Assembly: GCA_017549505.1 (NCBI GenBank)
Contig: JAFYUS010000002.1
Location: 50,529-114,528 of the forward strand
DNA: 64,000 nt
Direction: 5' to 3'
Origin: Bacteroidales bacterium
Lineage (GTDB): Bacteria; Bacteroidota; Bacteroidia; Bacteroidales; UBA932
The translations under genes were made by a program, and so were the position numbers. Shown piece by piece: positions 49,555 to 58,260 of the stretch. Numbering within the stretch: position 1 is the stretch's first letter; the number at the start of each line of letters is the position of its first letter. Below the pieces are notes generated by a model. That model had not been told where the DNA came from and did no database searches. It saw only the letters and a program-made list of their open reading frames with translations.

Positions 49555-50807
49555 TGGATAACAACGGGTACATACGGACGCTGACAGCTGAAGCTGTCGA
49601 GCTGCTGAAGGAGATGGTGGCGATACCGTCGCCTTCGTTCAGCGAGGATGCTGTCTGCGAGCATATAAGCGGATGGATGAATGAGAGAGATCTGGAGCAT
49701 GAACGCATCGGCAACAACATCATCGCCGAGCACATCACCGACCCTTCGAAACCTGTCCTCATGCTCTGTGCCCATATGGACACAGTCAGCCCGTCTGAAG
49801 GATATGAATTCGATCCATATAGACCGGATTACAACATTGCAGCAGAGACGATCGGCAGAATAACAGGACGGGAGGTCAAGTCGGGAGAAATCGTTGCCGG
49901 CCTCGGAAGTAATGACGACGGAGCTTCGGTAGTTGCCATGCTTGCGGCATTCAGGTACTATAGCAGCAGGGGATGCGGTACACGAAACCGTGCTACCCCC
50001 CTGGCCGCAGGGGGAGGGACCCGCTCCGAAGGAGTGGGAGGGGTTGTTTCGTGTACCGCATCCCCTGCTGCAGCGAACCTCGTACTGGTGCTGACATGTG
50101 AGGAAGAGAGGTCCGGAAAGAACGGAATGACGGGGTTATGGAGCACTAGGGTCTGCAGCAGAAAAAACGCAACAGAAGGATGCATGCCTATTGACCTGGC
50201 AATCGTCGGAGAGCCGACAGGGATGAAGGCGGCGACTGCGGAAAGAGCTCTGCTTGTGATTGATGCAGCTGCACATGGTGTCAGCGGACATGCAGCAAGA
50301 AATGAAGGCGAGAATGCGCTGTACATTGCATTGGAGGATATAGAGAAACTGAGGAATCACGAATTCAGCAGAATTTCTCCTAGGATGGGAAAGGTCAATC
50401 TGAACGTGACTCAGATCAAGGCAGGAACTGCCCACAATGTCATTCCTGACCGGTGTGACTTCGTGATCGACATACGTCCTACAGAGCAATATACCAATGA
50501 GGAGATTCTCAAGGAACTAGAGTCGATATGCCGAAGCGAGCTCAAGCCTCGCAATCTTACAAACCGTTCGAGCGCGACCTTCACAGACTCCCCTCTCCAG
50601 AAAACAGCAGAGGCACTCGGCATAGAGACATTCTCATCCCCGACAACGTCGGATTGGATGAGGATAAGCTGCGATGCCATCAAGATGGGACCAGGAGAAT
50701 CATCCCGCTCCCACCGTCCGAATGAATTCGTCTTCACCGACGAAATACAACACGCAATAAACACTTACATCGCTTTTATCGAATATTTATATAACTACCA
50801 GATGTAG
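49554..50807 (+). CDS. argE: M20-family N-acyl-ornithine/citrulline deacylase with in-frame palindromic insertion
   Basis: 417 residues, M20 metallopeptidase. Metal site: LCAHMDTVSP (His, Asp), GSNDDGAS (bridging Asp), TCEEERSGKNG (base Glu) and IVGEPTG. Residues about 137-173 (ending in the Gly/Ala/Ser-rich TASPAAA) separate AAFRYYSSRG from LVLVLTCEEE, which normally lie close together; this is the product of the palindromic element 49963-50071. It should remove the succinyl or acetyl group to yield citrulline or ornithine. With a carbamoyltransferase acting on acyl-ornithine, acyl-citrulline is the expected substrate. Confidence 0.88.
   Translation: MDNNGYIRTLTAEAVELLKEMVAIPSPSFSEDAVCEHISGWMNERDLEHERIGNNIIAEHITDPSKPVLMLCAHMDTVSPSEGYEFDPYRPDYNIAAETIGRITGREVKSGEIVAGLGSNDDGASVVAMLAAFRYYSSRGCGTRNRATPLAAGGGTRSEGVGGVVSCTASPAAANLVLVLTCEEERSGKNGMTGLWSTRVCSRKNATEGCMPIDLAIVGEPTGMKAATAERALLVIDAAAHGVSGHAARNEGENALYIALEDIEKLRNHEFSRISPRMGKVNLNVTQIKAGTAHNVIPDRCDFVIDIRPTEQYTNEEILKELESICRSELKPRNLTNRSSATFTDSPLQKTAEALGIETFSSPTTSDWMRISCDAIKMGPGESSRSHRPNEFVFTDEIQHAINTYIAFIEYLYNYQM
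49963..50071. repeat. palindromic element inside argE
   Basis: Perfect 26-base inverted arms 49963-49988 and 50046-50071 around a 57-base core. The reverse complement of the core reads like the argC core (CCCCTCCCACTCC then GGGTCCCTCCCCCT), so it is the same family in the other orientation. Confidence 0.9.
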
Positions 50808-50946
50808 GTCACTATGATATTCAGTGACCTCCTCCTGCCTCCGGAGCTGCTCGCTGCAAAGGTCCACAGGACCATTTGCCTAGTCGCTCACGACCCCCTA
50901 GCCGGGGGGTGGCATGTCACTTCCATATCATAGTGACCTACATCTG
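50799..50946. repeat. palindromic element between argE and argH
   Basis: Perfect 22-base arms 50799-50820 and 50925-50946; the left arm includes the last codons and stop of argE. The 104-base core is nearly identical to that between argC and argD for more than 50 bases and carries CCCCCTAGCC followed by GGGGGGTGGCA. Confidence 0.92.
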
Positions 50947-50960
50947 AAGAACAGATAATT

Positions 50961-52286
50961 ATGAGTACACTTTGGAGTAAAGGAACACAGGCAACAGACC
51001 TGGTAGAGGATTTTACAGTAGGAAACGACCGTATACTGGATATGCGTCTGGCAAAGTATGATGTGACAGGATCAAAAGCACACATCAAGATGCTGGAATC
51101 GATAGGGCTTCTGGAATCTGACGAACTCGAAATACTTACAGCTGCGTTGGACCAGATTCTCAAGGAGATCGAGAAGGGAGAATTCGTTCTGGAAGATGAC
51201 GTCGAGGATATCCATTCGCAGGTAGAGCTTCTGCTGACACGTCGTCTCGGAGACCTTGGCAAGAAGATCCACTCCGGACGCTCGCGTAACGACCAGGTTC
51301 TTGTCGATGTGAAACTCTTCCTGAAGGACGAGGTTCTCAAGCTGCGCGAAGAAGTCCTTACCTTATTCAGCACACTCCAGAGCCTCAGTGAGAAACATAA
51401 GGAGATACTCCTTCCGGGCTACACTCATGGCCAGGTAGCGATGCCTTCGTCATTCGGCCTCTGGTTCGGAGCATATGCCGAGGCTCTTGCAGACGACATG
51501 TACATGCTTCGTGGAGCATACAATGTGACCGACCAGAACCCTCTCGGTTCAGCTGCAGGATACGGAAGCTCATTTCCTCTCGACCGTCAGATGACAACAG
51601 ACCTTCTCGGCTTTGCAAGCCTCGATTACAACGTAGTTGCATCACAGCTCAGCCGCGGCAAGGCCGAAAAGGCCGTCGCGGCTGCTATGGGAGCGGTCGC
51701 TCTGACCCTCAACAAATTTGCAGCCGACTGCTGCATGTACATGAGTCCGAACTACGGATTCATCAAGTTCCCGGATGAACTTACAACCGGCTCGAGCATC
51801 ATGCCGCACAAGAAGAACCCTGACGTTTGGGAGATCATGCGCGGAAACTGCAACCGCATCATGGCCGTCGAAAATGAGATCAACATGCTCTGCAGCAACA
51901 TGCCGCACGGTTACCACCGCGAATTCCAGCTCCTGAAGGACATCCTCTTCCCTGCCCTGGAGAACATGCACAGATGTCTCCAGATGGCTGACTACATGCT
52001 CCAGCACATCATCGTGAAAGAGAATATTCTTGATGCGCCTATCTATGACTACCTCTTCACAGTAGAGGAAGTCAACAGACGTACCCTCGAAGGCATGCCA
52101 TTCCGCGATGCTTATAAGTCTGTCGGTATAGAAGTCAACGAAGGAAAGTTCAGATATCAGGGAGCGGAGGGAAAGACAAACGGCCAGCTTACGCCGGCCG
52201 ATCTTAAGCACACATCCATCGGCAGTCTCGGAAACCTCTGTACAGAGCGCATCAAGGCGAAGATGGACGCTGCAGCAAAATTCTAG
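50961..52286 (+). CDS. argH: argininosuccinate lyase
   Basis: 441 residues. VEDIHSQVELLLTRR, GRSRNDQVLVDVKLF, the signature GSSIMPHKKNPD with the catalytic Ser loop, and GMPFRDAYKSVG near the end. It splits argininosuccinate to arginine and fumarate. Last gene of the operon, followed by a two-sided terminator. Confidence 0.97.
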   Translation: MSTLWSKGTQATDLVEDFTVGNDRILDMRLAKYDVTGSKAHIKMLESIGLLESDELEILTAALDQILKEIEKGEFVLEDDVEDIHSQVELLLTRRLGDLGKKIHSGRSRNDQVLVDVKLFLKDEVLKLREEVLTLFSTLQSLSEKHKEILLPGYTHGQVAMPSSFGLWFGAYAEALADDMYMLRGAYNVTDQNPLGSAAGYGSSFPLDRQMTTDLLGFASLDYNVVASQLSRGKAEKAVAAAMGAVALTLNKFAADCCMYMSPNYGFIKFPDELTTGSSIMPHKKNPDVWEIMRGNCNRIMAVENEINMLCSNMPHGYHREFQLLKDILFPALENMHRCLQMADYMLQHIIVKENILDAPIYDYLFTVEEVNRRTLEGMPFRDAYKSVGIEVNEGKFRYQGAEGKTNGQLTPADLKHTSIGSLGNLCTERIKAKMDAAAKF

Positions 52287-52297
52287 AATGAAACATC

Positions 52298-52324
52298 ATC
52301 CCCGATCTTATCGGGGATTTATTT
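52298..52324. terminator. bidirectional terminator between argH and the HTCS gene
   Basis: ATCCCCGA (52298-52305) pairs with TCGGGGAT (52311-52318), 5-base loop, followed by TTATTT on the plus strand. It touches the stop codon of the HTCS gene (52319-52321). Confidence 0.75.
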
Positions 52325-55300
52325 TACATATTCGCTCGGTGATACTCCGAACTGCTTCTTGAAGCTTGTCGAGAAGTGCGACAGCGTGCTGAAGCCTGTC
52401 ATGTCAGCGATCTCGGAGATATTGTGTTTCCTCTCCCTGAGAAGCTGTGCAGCACGATTGAGCTTGTATCTCTTGAAGAACGCACTAGGATTCTCTCCGG
52501 TAAGTCCCTTCACCTTATAATAGAACTTAGTACGGGAGATATGGAGCATCTCGGTCATACGTGTTATATCCAGCTCTGAATTCGACAGTTCGTTCTCCAT
52601 CAGCTGGTACAGTTCGTTCATGAAGGCATTGTCCTGAGGCGACAAGGTATTCTCTTCAAGTTCAGTCACGTCTGTCGAATCTACAAGCATGGTTCTGATC
52701 TTTTCCCTGTTTCTGAGCTGGGAGTCTATCAATGCCAGAAGATACTCAGGTTCGAAAGGCTTGGTCACATAAGCATCTGCACCACATCCAAGTCCCTCGA
52801 CCTGATCAGCAACCGTAGACTTGGCTGTCAGGAGTATCACAGGGATATGTGAAAGCTGTATATTTTCCTTTATCTGACGACAAAGTTCATACCCGGTCTT
52901 TCCAGGCATCACTACGTCAGAAATGACCACATCAGGAGCTTCTTCCTTCATAAGCACATATGCAGAATCAACATCGAAACGGCTCATCACGTCAAAACGC
53001 GGAGAAAGAAGTTCCTTCATATAACGGATGACATCCGCATCATCGTCAACTATCAGAACCTTCTTCCTTTCCTGATCGTCAGAAGAAATCGGAAGTTCGG
53101 TATACTTCACGCTGCGGATCTTGAACGGAGTCGTCAGACCTGCGTCTTCTGCCATGCATTTCTCAGCTTCGCCATACGACATATCTGACAATGGAAGAAT
53201 CAGTGTAAACACAGCACCTGGTCCGGTCGTACGGTTACCGGCTTTCAGATAGCCGTGGTGCATGGTTGCCAAGGTTCTTGCAAAATACAGTCCGATTCCT
53301 GTACCCCAGTTATACGATCCTCGCATCTGGTTCTCCAGCTGGTAATAACGCTCGAATATCTTGTCAAGCTGGTCCGCAGGAATACCAGGACCGCTGTCCT
53401 TCACGACTATCTTCACCCAACGTGAATCCACATCCTTAGAAGAAAGCTGGAATATATGCAAGGCTTCCTCACGGGAAATCACATCAATACTGAACTCGAC
53501 CTTGCCGCCCGTCTGGGTGAACTTCATGGCATTGGACAGAAGGTTGAAGCATATCTTGTCAAGCTTGTCGTCGTCAGCCCACATGGTCAGAGAATCCTCG
53601 AGGCCGTATGTACGGAAGATCACATTCTTCTCATCCGCAGTAACTCTGAAGATATCGGTCAGATTTCTCAACTGCTCGATGACATCGATTGCCTTGACCT
53701 TGAGCTTAAGGGTGTCGTTCTCCAGCTTGTTGAAGTCAAGAAGCTGGTTAACAAGACGAAGCATACGGCGGATGTTTCTCTGTACGATATTCAGCAGCCT
53801 CTTGTTTTCAACAGTCATCTCCTCAGACTGCTGGAGCTGGGTCACAGGGCCGGAAATCATGGTCAAAGGTGTACGGAATTCATGCGAGATATTTGCAAAG
53901 AAATCCATGTTCATCCTGTTGATCTTCCTTTCGTATTCCTTTTCCTGCTGTTCCCTCAGCTTTTCCTTATTCACGGAATCAAGCTGACGGTGTACCTTAA
54001 GTATCAGACTTGCTGCAACTGAGAAAATCAGAGCATACAGCATGAAAGCCCACCAGCTGAACCACAGCGAAGGGCGCACCGTAACGCTGATTGAATTCTC
54101 AGCAATGACTATACTCTCATCACTGTTCATGATGCGCACCTTAAATTCGTATTTTCCTGCCGGAATATTCGAATAATATGCTTCACGGTTGTTATGCGCA
54201 TCAATCCAGTGGCTATCAAAACCGTCAAGCATGTACATGTATTCCACACGTTCATACTCACCGTATTCCAACGCGGCAAAAGAAATACTGAAGCTGTTCT
54301 GGTCATGCGCAAGCACAATGTCAGGCCCATAAGTAAGAGCCTTGTCAAGACATTCGTCCATGCCCGGACGCATGAGCCTGTTATGAACCTTAAGATCTTC
54401 AAAATACACTTCAATATCGTGGTGGGCAGTCACATCCATCGGATCGAATACAGTAAGGCCATGTGTACCTCCGAAGACAAGAGTTCCGTCGGAAAGACGA
54501 CATGAAGCCCTGTCATAGAACTGATTGCCTCCGATGCCGTCGCTTGCATACCAGTTTATGAACTTATCTGCCGAACGATCATATTTTCCCAGACCATACT
54601 GGGTGCTTATCCATAAGTTGCCATGCCTGTCTTCCTCGATGGAAGCGATATCCAGACAAGGAGCTCCGGAAACACGCATAAGCTGCTGGGTTGAAGGATC
54701 AAATCTCATCAATCCGTTAGCCATCGTTCCGATCCATACGATTCCTGTTTCATCCTGATACATACATGACGGGACAAAGACAGAACGTCTGATGCAGTCC
54801 TCCCACATGGATTCGGCAATCGTTATCTGTCTGACATGACTTTCCTGTGCATCGATTTCATTGAGACCGTGCTGAAAAGAAGCAGCCAGCAGCTTTCCAT
54901 CAGACAACGGAAGCACATACGGTGTAAATGTGAACTGTGACGATAAGATCTTCTGAGCATGCATTCCCCCATCCTCAGGATCTATATAATAGACATTCTC
55001 GCCCATGGAACCCACCCATACACGTCCTTCATTATCTTGAGACATGGCCAAAGGCATGAATATGGGCCAGAAGCCATTCATCTTGAGCTTCTCTCCGTCG
55101 AAACTGCATCTTACAGTACCGATGCCTCCTGTAAGCCAGACATAGTCGTCCTTATCGACGAAGACTGAAGATATATCCCATTTCTCTGCATCCTGAGACG
55201 CAAACAGTTCTGCGAGGTCTATCCTTCTGAATATCTGCTTTCTGGAATTATAGAGATACATTCCATCCTTCAATGTGGATATCCACAGGTTGTCATTGCT

Positions 55301-56359
55301 GTCGCAGTCTACGGACACTACGGATTTCTGTCCGAGACTCAGCTTGAGCCATCCGTCATTATTGAATCGTTCCTCGTAACTGTAAACCACATGATAGCCT
55401 TGGTCATATGTTCCTATCCAGAGATTGCTCTTTGAATCAGTGAACATACAGTTGATCTTGACGTCGGGAACATTGAAGGGGAATCCGCTTTCCGACTGAT
55501 GACGCAATGTTCCGTCTACCTTGTTATATACGAACAGTCCGTCCTTCTCTGTATTGAATATAAGCATGGAATGACCGTGCTGATGGACATTGGTAACCAT
55601 CGCCCTGGTAAAGATCTTATGAGTCTTGAAAACAGCAGGCAGTTCGACATATGAAGAAAGACCGGTATCATAGACGGCCAGACCGGAATATGAACTCATC
55701 CAGATTCTTCCGTCAGGCGTCATGCTTGTATAATTGGAGTAGCTCTGAAGGTTAACGGTTTCCTTAAGCTTCATGTTGCTGTCGTAACGCAATATATGCA
55801 TCGGACCGACAAGAAGGATGTCATCATCAGATGCGATGTAACATGAACTTACCGGAGGAAGGTCGGTACCTACAAGGCGCTGTATCTCGACAAAGCGTTC
55901 GTCCTGCTCATCGTATCGACAAAGGGATATGGAAGTATTGATATAAATGCGGCCGGATTTGTCTTCAAGTATCTGCACTGAATTACGGCTCATGGACTCC
56001 ATAGGAATGCGCTTGAAGTCATCCCTGTCGGTATAGAGAGCCATACCATTCACTGAAGATACCCATAACCTGTTCTTCGAATCCTTGAAAAGGTACTGGA
56101 TCTGGTTATCAGGCAGGGAGTTTTCCTCATCTGTACAGAAATGCTGGTGGTATTCATGGACGTTGAATCTGTTAAGACCTCTGAAGGTTCCTATCCAGAT
56201 ATGCCCATGTTCATCCTCAGCAAAGGACGAAACCCTTTGATTGGACAGGTCGTTAGCGATCTGTGGAGTTTCAGGATTAGAATAAAGGCTATCAGTTCCT
56301 GAAGCTGAACATGCCATCAGGAAAGCCATACAGAAAAGCAAAATACCTATCTTCTTCAT
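52319..56359 (-). CDS. hybrid two-component system sensor/regulator (HTCS) of the polysaccharide locus
   Basis: 1346 residues. N-terminal signal with a lipobox-like LMAC (Cys17), two seven-bladed propellers made of repeats such as HIWIGTFRGLNRF and RLWVSSVNGMALY (about 40-680), a Y_Y_Y domain (about 690-755), one membrane segment (about 763-785), HisKA with NISHEFRTPLT near residue 825, HATPase (GTGIGLYFAR), a receiver (LIVDDDADV, phospho-Asp in ISDVVMPGKTG near 1146) and an AraC helix-turn-helix at the end. It senses a glycan fragment in the periplasm and activates the adjacent genes. A candidate operator lies between it and the esterase gene. Confidence 0.96.
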   Translation of the reverse strand: MKKIGILLFCMAFLMACSASGTDSLYSNPETPQIANDLSNQRVSSFAEDEHGHIWIGTFRGLNRFNVHEYHQHFCTDEENSLPDNQIQYLFKDSKNRLWVSSVNGMALYTDRDDFKRIPMESMSRNSVQILEDKSGRIYINTSISLCRYDEQDERFVEIQRLVGTDLPPVSSCYIASDDDILLVGPMHILRYDSNMKLKETVNLQSYSNYTSMTPDGRIWMSSYSGLAVYDTGLSSYVELPAVFKTHKIFTRAMVTNVHQHGHSMLIFNTEKDGLFVYNKVDGTLRHQSESGFPFNVPDVKINCMFTDSKSNLWIGTYDQGYHVVYSYEERFNNDGWLKLSLGQKSVVSVDCDSNDNLWISTLKDGMYLYNSRKQIFRRIDLAELFASQDAEKWDISSVFVDKDDYVWLTGGIGTVRCSFDGEKLKMNGFWPIFMPLAMSQDNEGRVWVGSMGENVYYIDPEDGGMHAQKILSSQFTFTPYVLPLSDGKLLAASFQHGLNEIDAQESHVRQITIAESMWEDCIRRSVFVPSCMYQDETGIVWIGTMANGLMRFDPSTQQLMRVSGAPCLDIASIEEDRHGNLWISTQYGLGKYDRSADKFINWYASDGIGGNQFYDRASCRLSDGTLVFGGTHGLTVFDPMDVTAHHDIEVYFEDLKVHNRLMRPGMDECLDKALTYGPDIVLAHDQNSFSISFAALEYGEYERVEYMYMLDGFDSHWIDAHNNREAYYSNIPAGKYEFKVRIMNSDESIVIAENSISVTVRPSLWFSWWAFMLYALIFSVAASLILKVHRQLDSVNKEKLREQQEKEYERKINRMNMDFFANISHEFRTPLTMISGPVTQLQQSEEMTVENKRLLNIVQRNIRRMLRLVNQLLDFNKLENDTLKLKVKAIDVIEQLRNLTDIFRVTADEKNVIFRTYGLEDSLTMWADDDKLDKICFNLLSNAMKFTQTGGKVEFSIDVISREEALHIFQLSSKDVDSRWVKIVVKDSGPGIPADQLDKIFERYYQLENQMRGSYNWGTGIGLYFARTLATMHHGYLKAGNRTTGPGAVFTLILPLSDMSYGEAEKCMAEDAGLTTPFKIRSVKYTELPISSDDQERKKVLIVDDDADVIRYMKELLSPRFDVMSRFDVDSAYVLMKEEAPDVVISDVVMPGKTGYELCRQIKENIQLSHIPVILLTAKSTVADQVEGLGCGADAYVTKPFEPEYLLALIDSQLRNREKIRTMLVDSTDVTELEENTLSPQDNAFMNELYQLMENELSNSELDITRMTEMLHISRTKFYYKVKGLTGENPSAFFKRYKLNRAAQLLRERKHNISEIADMTGFSTLSHFSTSFKKQFGVSPSEYVK

Positions 56360-56384
56360 ATCAGTACCTTAATACCATAAACTT

Positions 56385-56416
56385 CAAATATAACCAAAAA
56401 AAACGCGCTCTCACAA
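56385..56416 (-). promoter_or_regulatory. promoter of the HTCS gene
   Basis: Minus strand: -33 TTG (56416-56414), 21-base spacer, -7 TATATTTG (56392-56385). Start near 56378, 19 bases before the ATG. Confidence 0.65.
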
Positions 56417-56429
56417 CACTACAAAGGCA

Positions 56430-56463
56430 TTTGAACAAATAGACAAACTTTTGAACAGATAGA
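56430..56463. promoter_or_regulatory. direct repeat, probable HTCS operator
   Basis: TTTGAACAAATAGA (56430-56443) and TTTGAACAGATAGA (56450-56463) differ at one base and repeat with a 20-bp period, about two helical turns. This is the layout bound by AraC-type domains. It lies upstream of both the HTCS promoter and the esterase-SusC promoter region. Confidence 0.7.
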
Positions 56464-56566
56464 AAAGCCCCATTAAACAAAGGAGAAAAGAAAAAAGACG
56501 CACCCGAAAGCCAAAAAGATACAATTTGAGGAAATTTGCAATTAATTAATAACACTACGCGTAAAT

Positions 56567-58222
56567 ATGAAAGCTCGAACCCTACTTTTCCTTGCAATCT
56601 TTTCGTCCGCAACGATCAGTTGTTGCGGAACCGGAAGTTCTCCAAAGCATTCCGGCAAAGCAGGAGAATCAGAACTTCTGACATCCTCTCAGGCGACCGT
56701 CGTACAGACAGTCAGCGGCAGGGTAGCAGGCTATATAGACGACGGAATATTCACTTACAAGGGCATTCCATATGCAAAGGCAGAACGCTTCATGCCACCG
56801 GTACCGGCTGATCCGTGGGAAGGTGTCAGAAGCAGCCGCGCCTACGGTCCGACCTGCCCGCAGGGCAAGAGGACAGGATGGTACAGCGACGAGCTGGCAT
56901 TCTCATTCAGCTGGGATGACGGCTTCCCTGACGAAGACTGTCTCAGAGTGAATATCTGGACTCCGGGAATCAACGATGGAAAGAAACGTCCTGTGATGGT
57001 ATGGCTTCATGGAGGCGGATACTCCAGCGGATCAGGACAGGAACTTCCTTCATATGACGGCCGCAATCTTGCAGCGAAAGGCGACGTTGTTGTAGTGACC
57101 CTCAACCACAGGCTCAACGTACTAGGTTTCCTTGATCTTTCTGCCTACGGCGAGAAATACTCAAGATCCGGCAATGCAGGACTTCTTGACCTTGTTGCCG
57201 CACTCGACTGGATACAGAAAAACATCACGAAATTTGGGGGAGATGCTTCAAATGTCACGATCTTCGGTCAGTCAGGTGGTGGAGGCAAGGTGTCCACACT
57301 GCTTGCAACCCCTGACGCAAAAGGCATGTTCCACAAAGCAATAGTACAGAGCGGAGCGATGCTCCGCACAATGGAAAGCAGATGGTCACGCAGAATCGGA
57401 GCAGCAGTGGTTGAAGAACTAGGCATATCCCCTTGCAAAATCGATGAGATAAAGAATGTTCCATATGATAAGCTCCTTGCAGCCGGAGAAAAAGCGATCG
57501 CCAGAATCAAGCCTGAAGCTGAGAAGGAAGGATATGCCGCATTCATCTTCGGTTGGGCTCCTACAGTCGATGGTGCCGTTCTTCCGCGCCAGCCTTTCGA
57601 TCCTCAGGCTCCGGAGCAGTCCAGGGATATCCCGGTAATGATCGGAACCACGATCCACGAATTTTCAGCCAGCACATACGTTCCTGAAATGCGGACCATA
57701 AGCCATGAAGAAGCTGAAGGATACCTGAAAAGGACATATGGTAACAGGACAGCGGAATTCGTCGAACTTTTCAAAGACACATACCCCGGCTACGAACCTA
57801 AAGACTTAATTGACACAGACTTCATTTTCCGTCCTAACGCTGTGGAACTTGCAAACATAAAGTTCCGCCAGGGCGGTGCTCCTGTCTATACCTATCTGTT
57901 TGCATGGGAGTCTCCTGTGATGGACGGCATCCTCAGAAGCACACACTGCATGGAGATTCCGTTCGTTTTCAACAACGCCGATCTTCATGCATCGATGACC
58001 GGAGGATCGGAGGAAGCTGTCGCACTTGCAGACATAATGAGTCAGGCATGGATCAATTTTGCGCGTACAGGCGACCCGAACACAGAAGAACTGCCTCAGT
58101 GGCCAGCCTACAGCTGCTGCGATGGCGCCACAATGTTCTTCAACAATACATGCGAAGTAAAATACAACCATGACAAAGAACTGATCGGATTCATCCGCCA
58201 GTTCCCTACACGCGGATTTTAA
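56567..58222 (+). CDS. secreted type-B carboxylesterase (lipoprotein)
   Basis: 551 residues. Lipoprotein signal ending ISC near residue 19. Alpha/beta-hydrolase of the carboxylesterase-B family: GRVAGYIDDGIFTYKGIPYA, EDCLRVNIWTPG, LHGGGYSSGSG (oxyanion hole), FGQSGGGGK with the nucleophile Ser (usually GESAGG), and HCMEIPFVF with the catalytic His. First gene of the locus, 39 bases before SusC, so it probably removes acetyl, feruloyl or similar esters from the glycan that the locus imports. The substrate cannot be read from sequence. Confidence 0.88.
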   Translation: MKARTLLFLAIFSSATISCCGTGSSPKHSGKAGESELLTSSQATVVQTVSGRVAGYIDDGIFTYKGIPYAKAERFMPPVPADPWEGVRSSRAYGPTCPQGKRTGWYSDELAFSFSWDDGFPDEDCLRVNIWTPGINDGKKRPVMVWLHGGGYSSGSGQELPSYDGRNLAAKGDVVVVTLNHRLNVLGFLDLSAYGEKYSRSGNAGLLDLVAALDWIQKNITKFGGDASNVTIFGQSGGGGKVSTLLATPDAKGMFHKAIVQSGAMLRTMESRWSRRIGAAVVEELGISPCKIDEIKNVPYDKLLAAGEKAIARIKPEAEKEGYAAFIFGWAPTVDGAVLPRQPFDPQAPEQSRDIPVMIGTTIHEFSASTYVPEMRTISHEEAEGYLKRTYGNRTAEFVELFKDTYPGYEPKDLIDTDFIFRPNAVELANIKFRQGGAPVYTYLFAWESPVMDGILRSTHCMEIPFVFNNADLHASMTGGSEEAVALADIMSQAWINFARTGDPNTEELPQWPAYSCCDGATMFFNNTCEVKYNHDKELIGFIRQFPTRGF

Positions 58223-58260
58223 ATACCAACAACTAATACTAACCATTAACCATCAAAACA

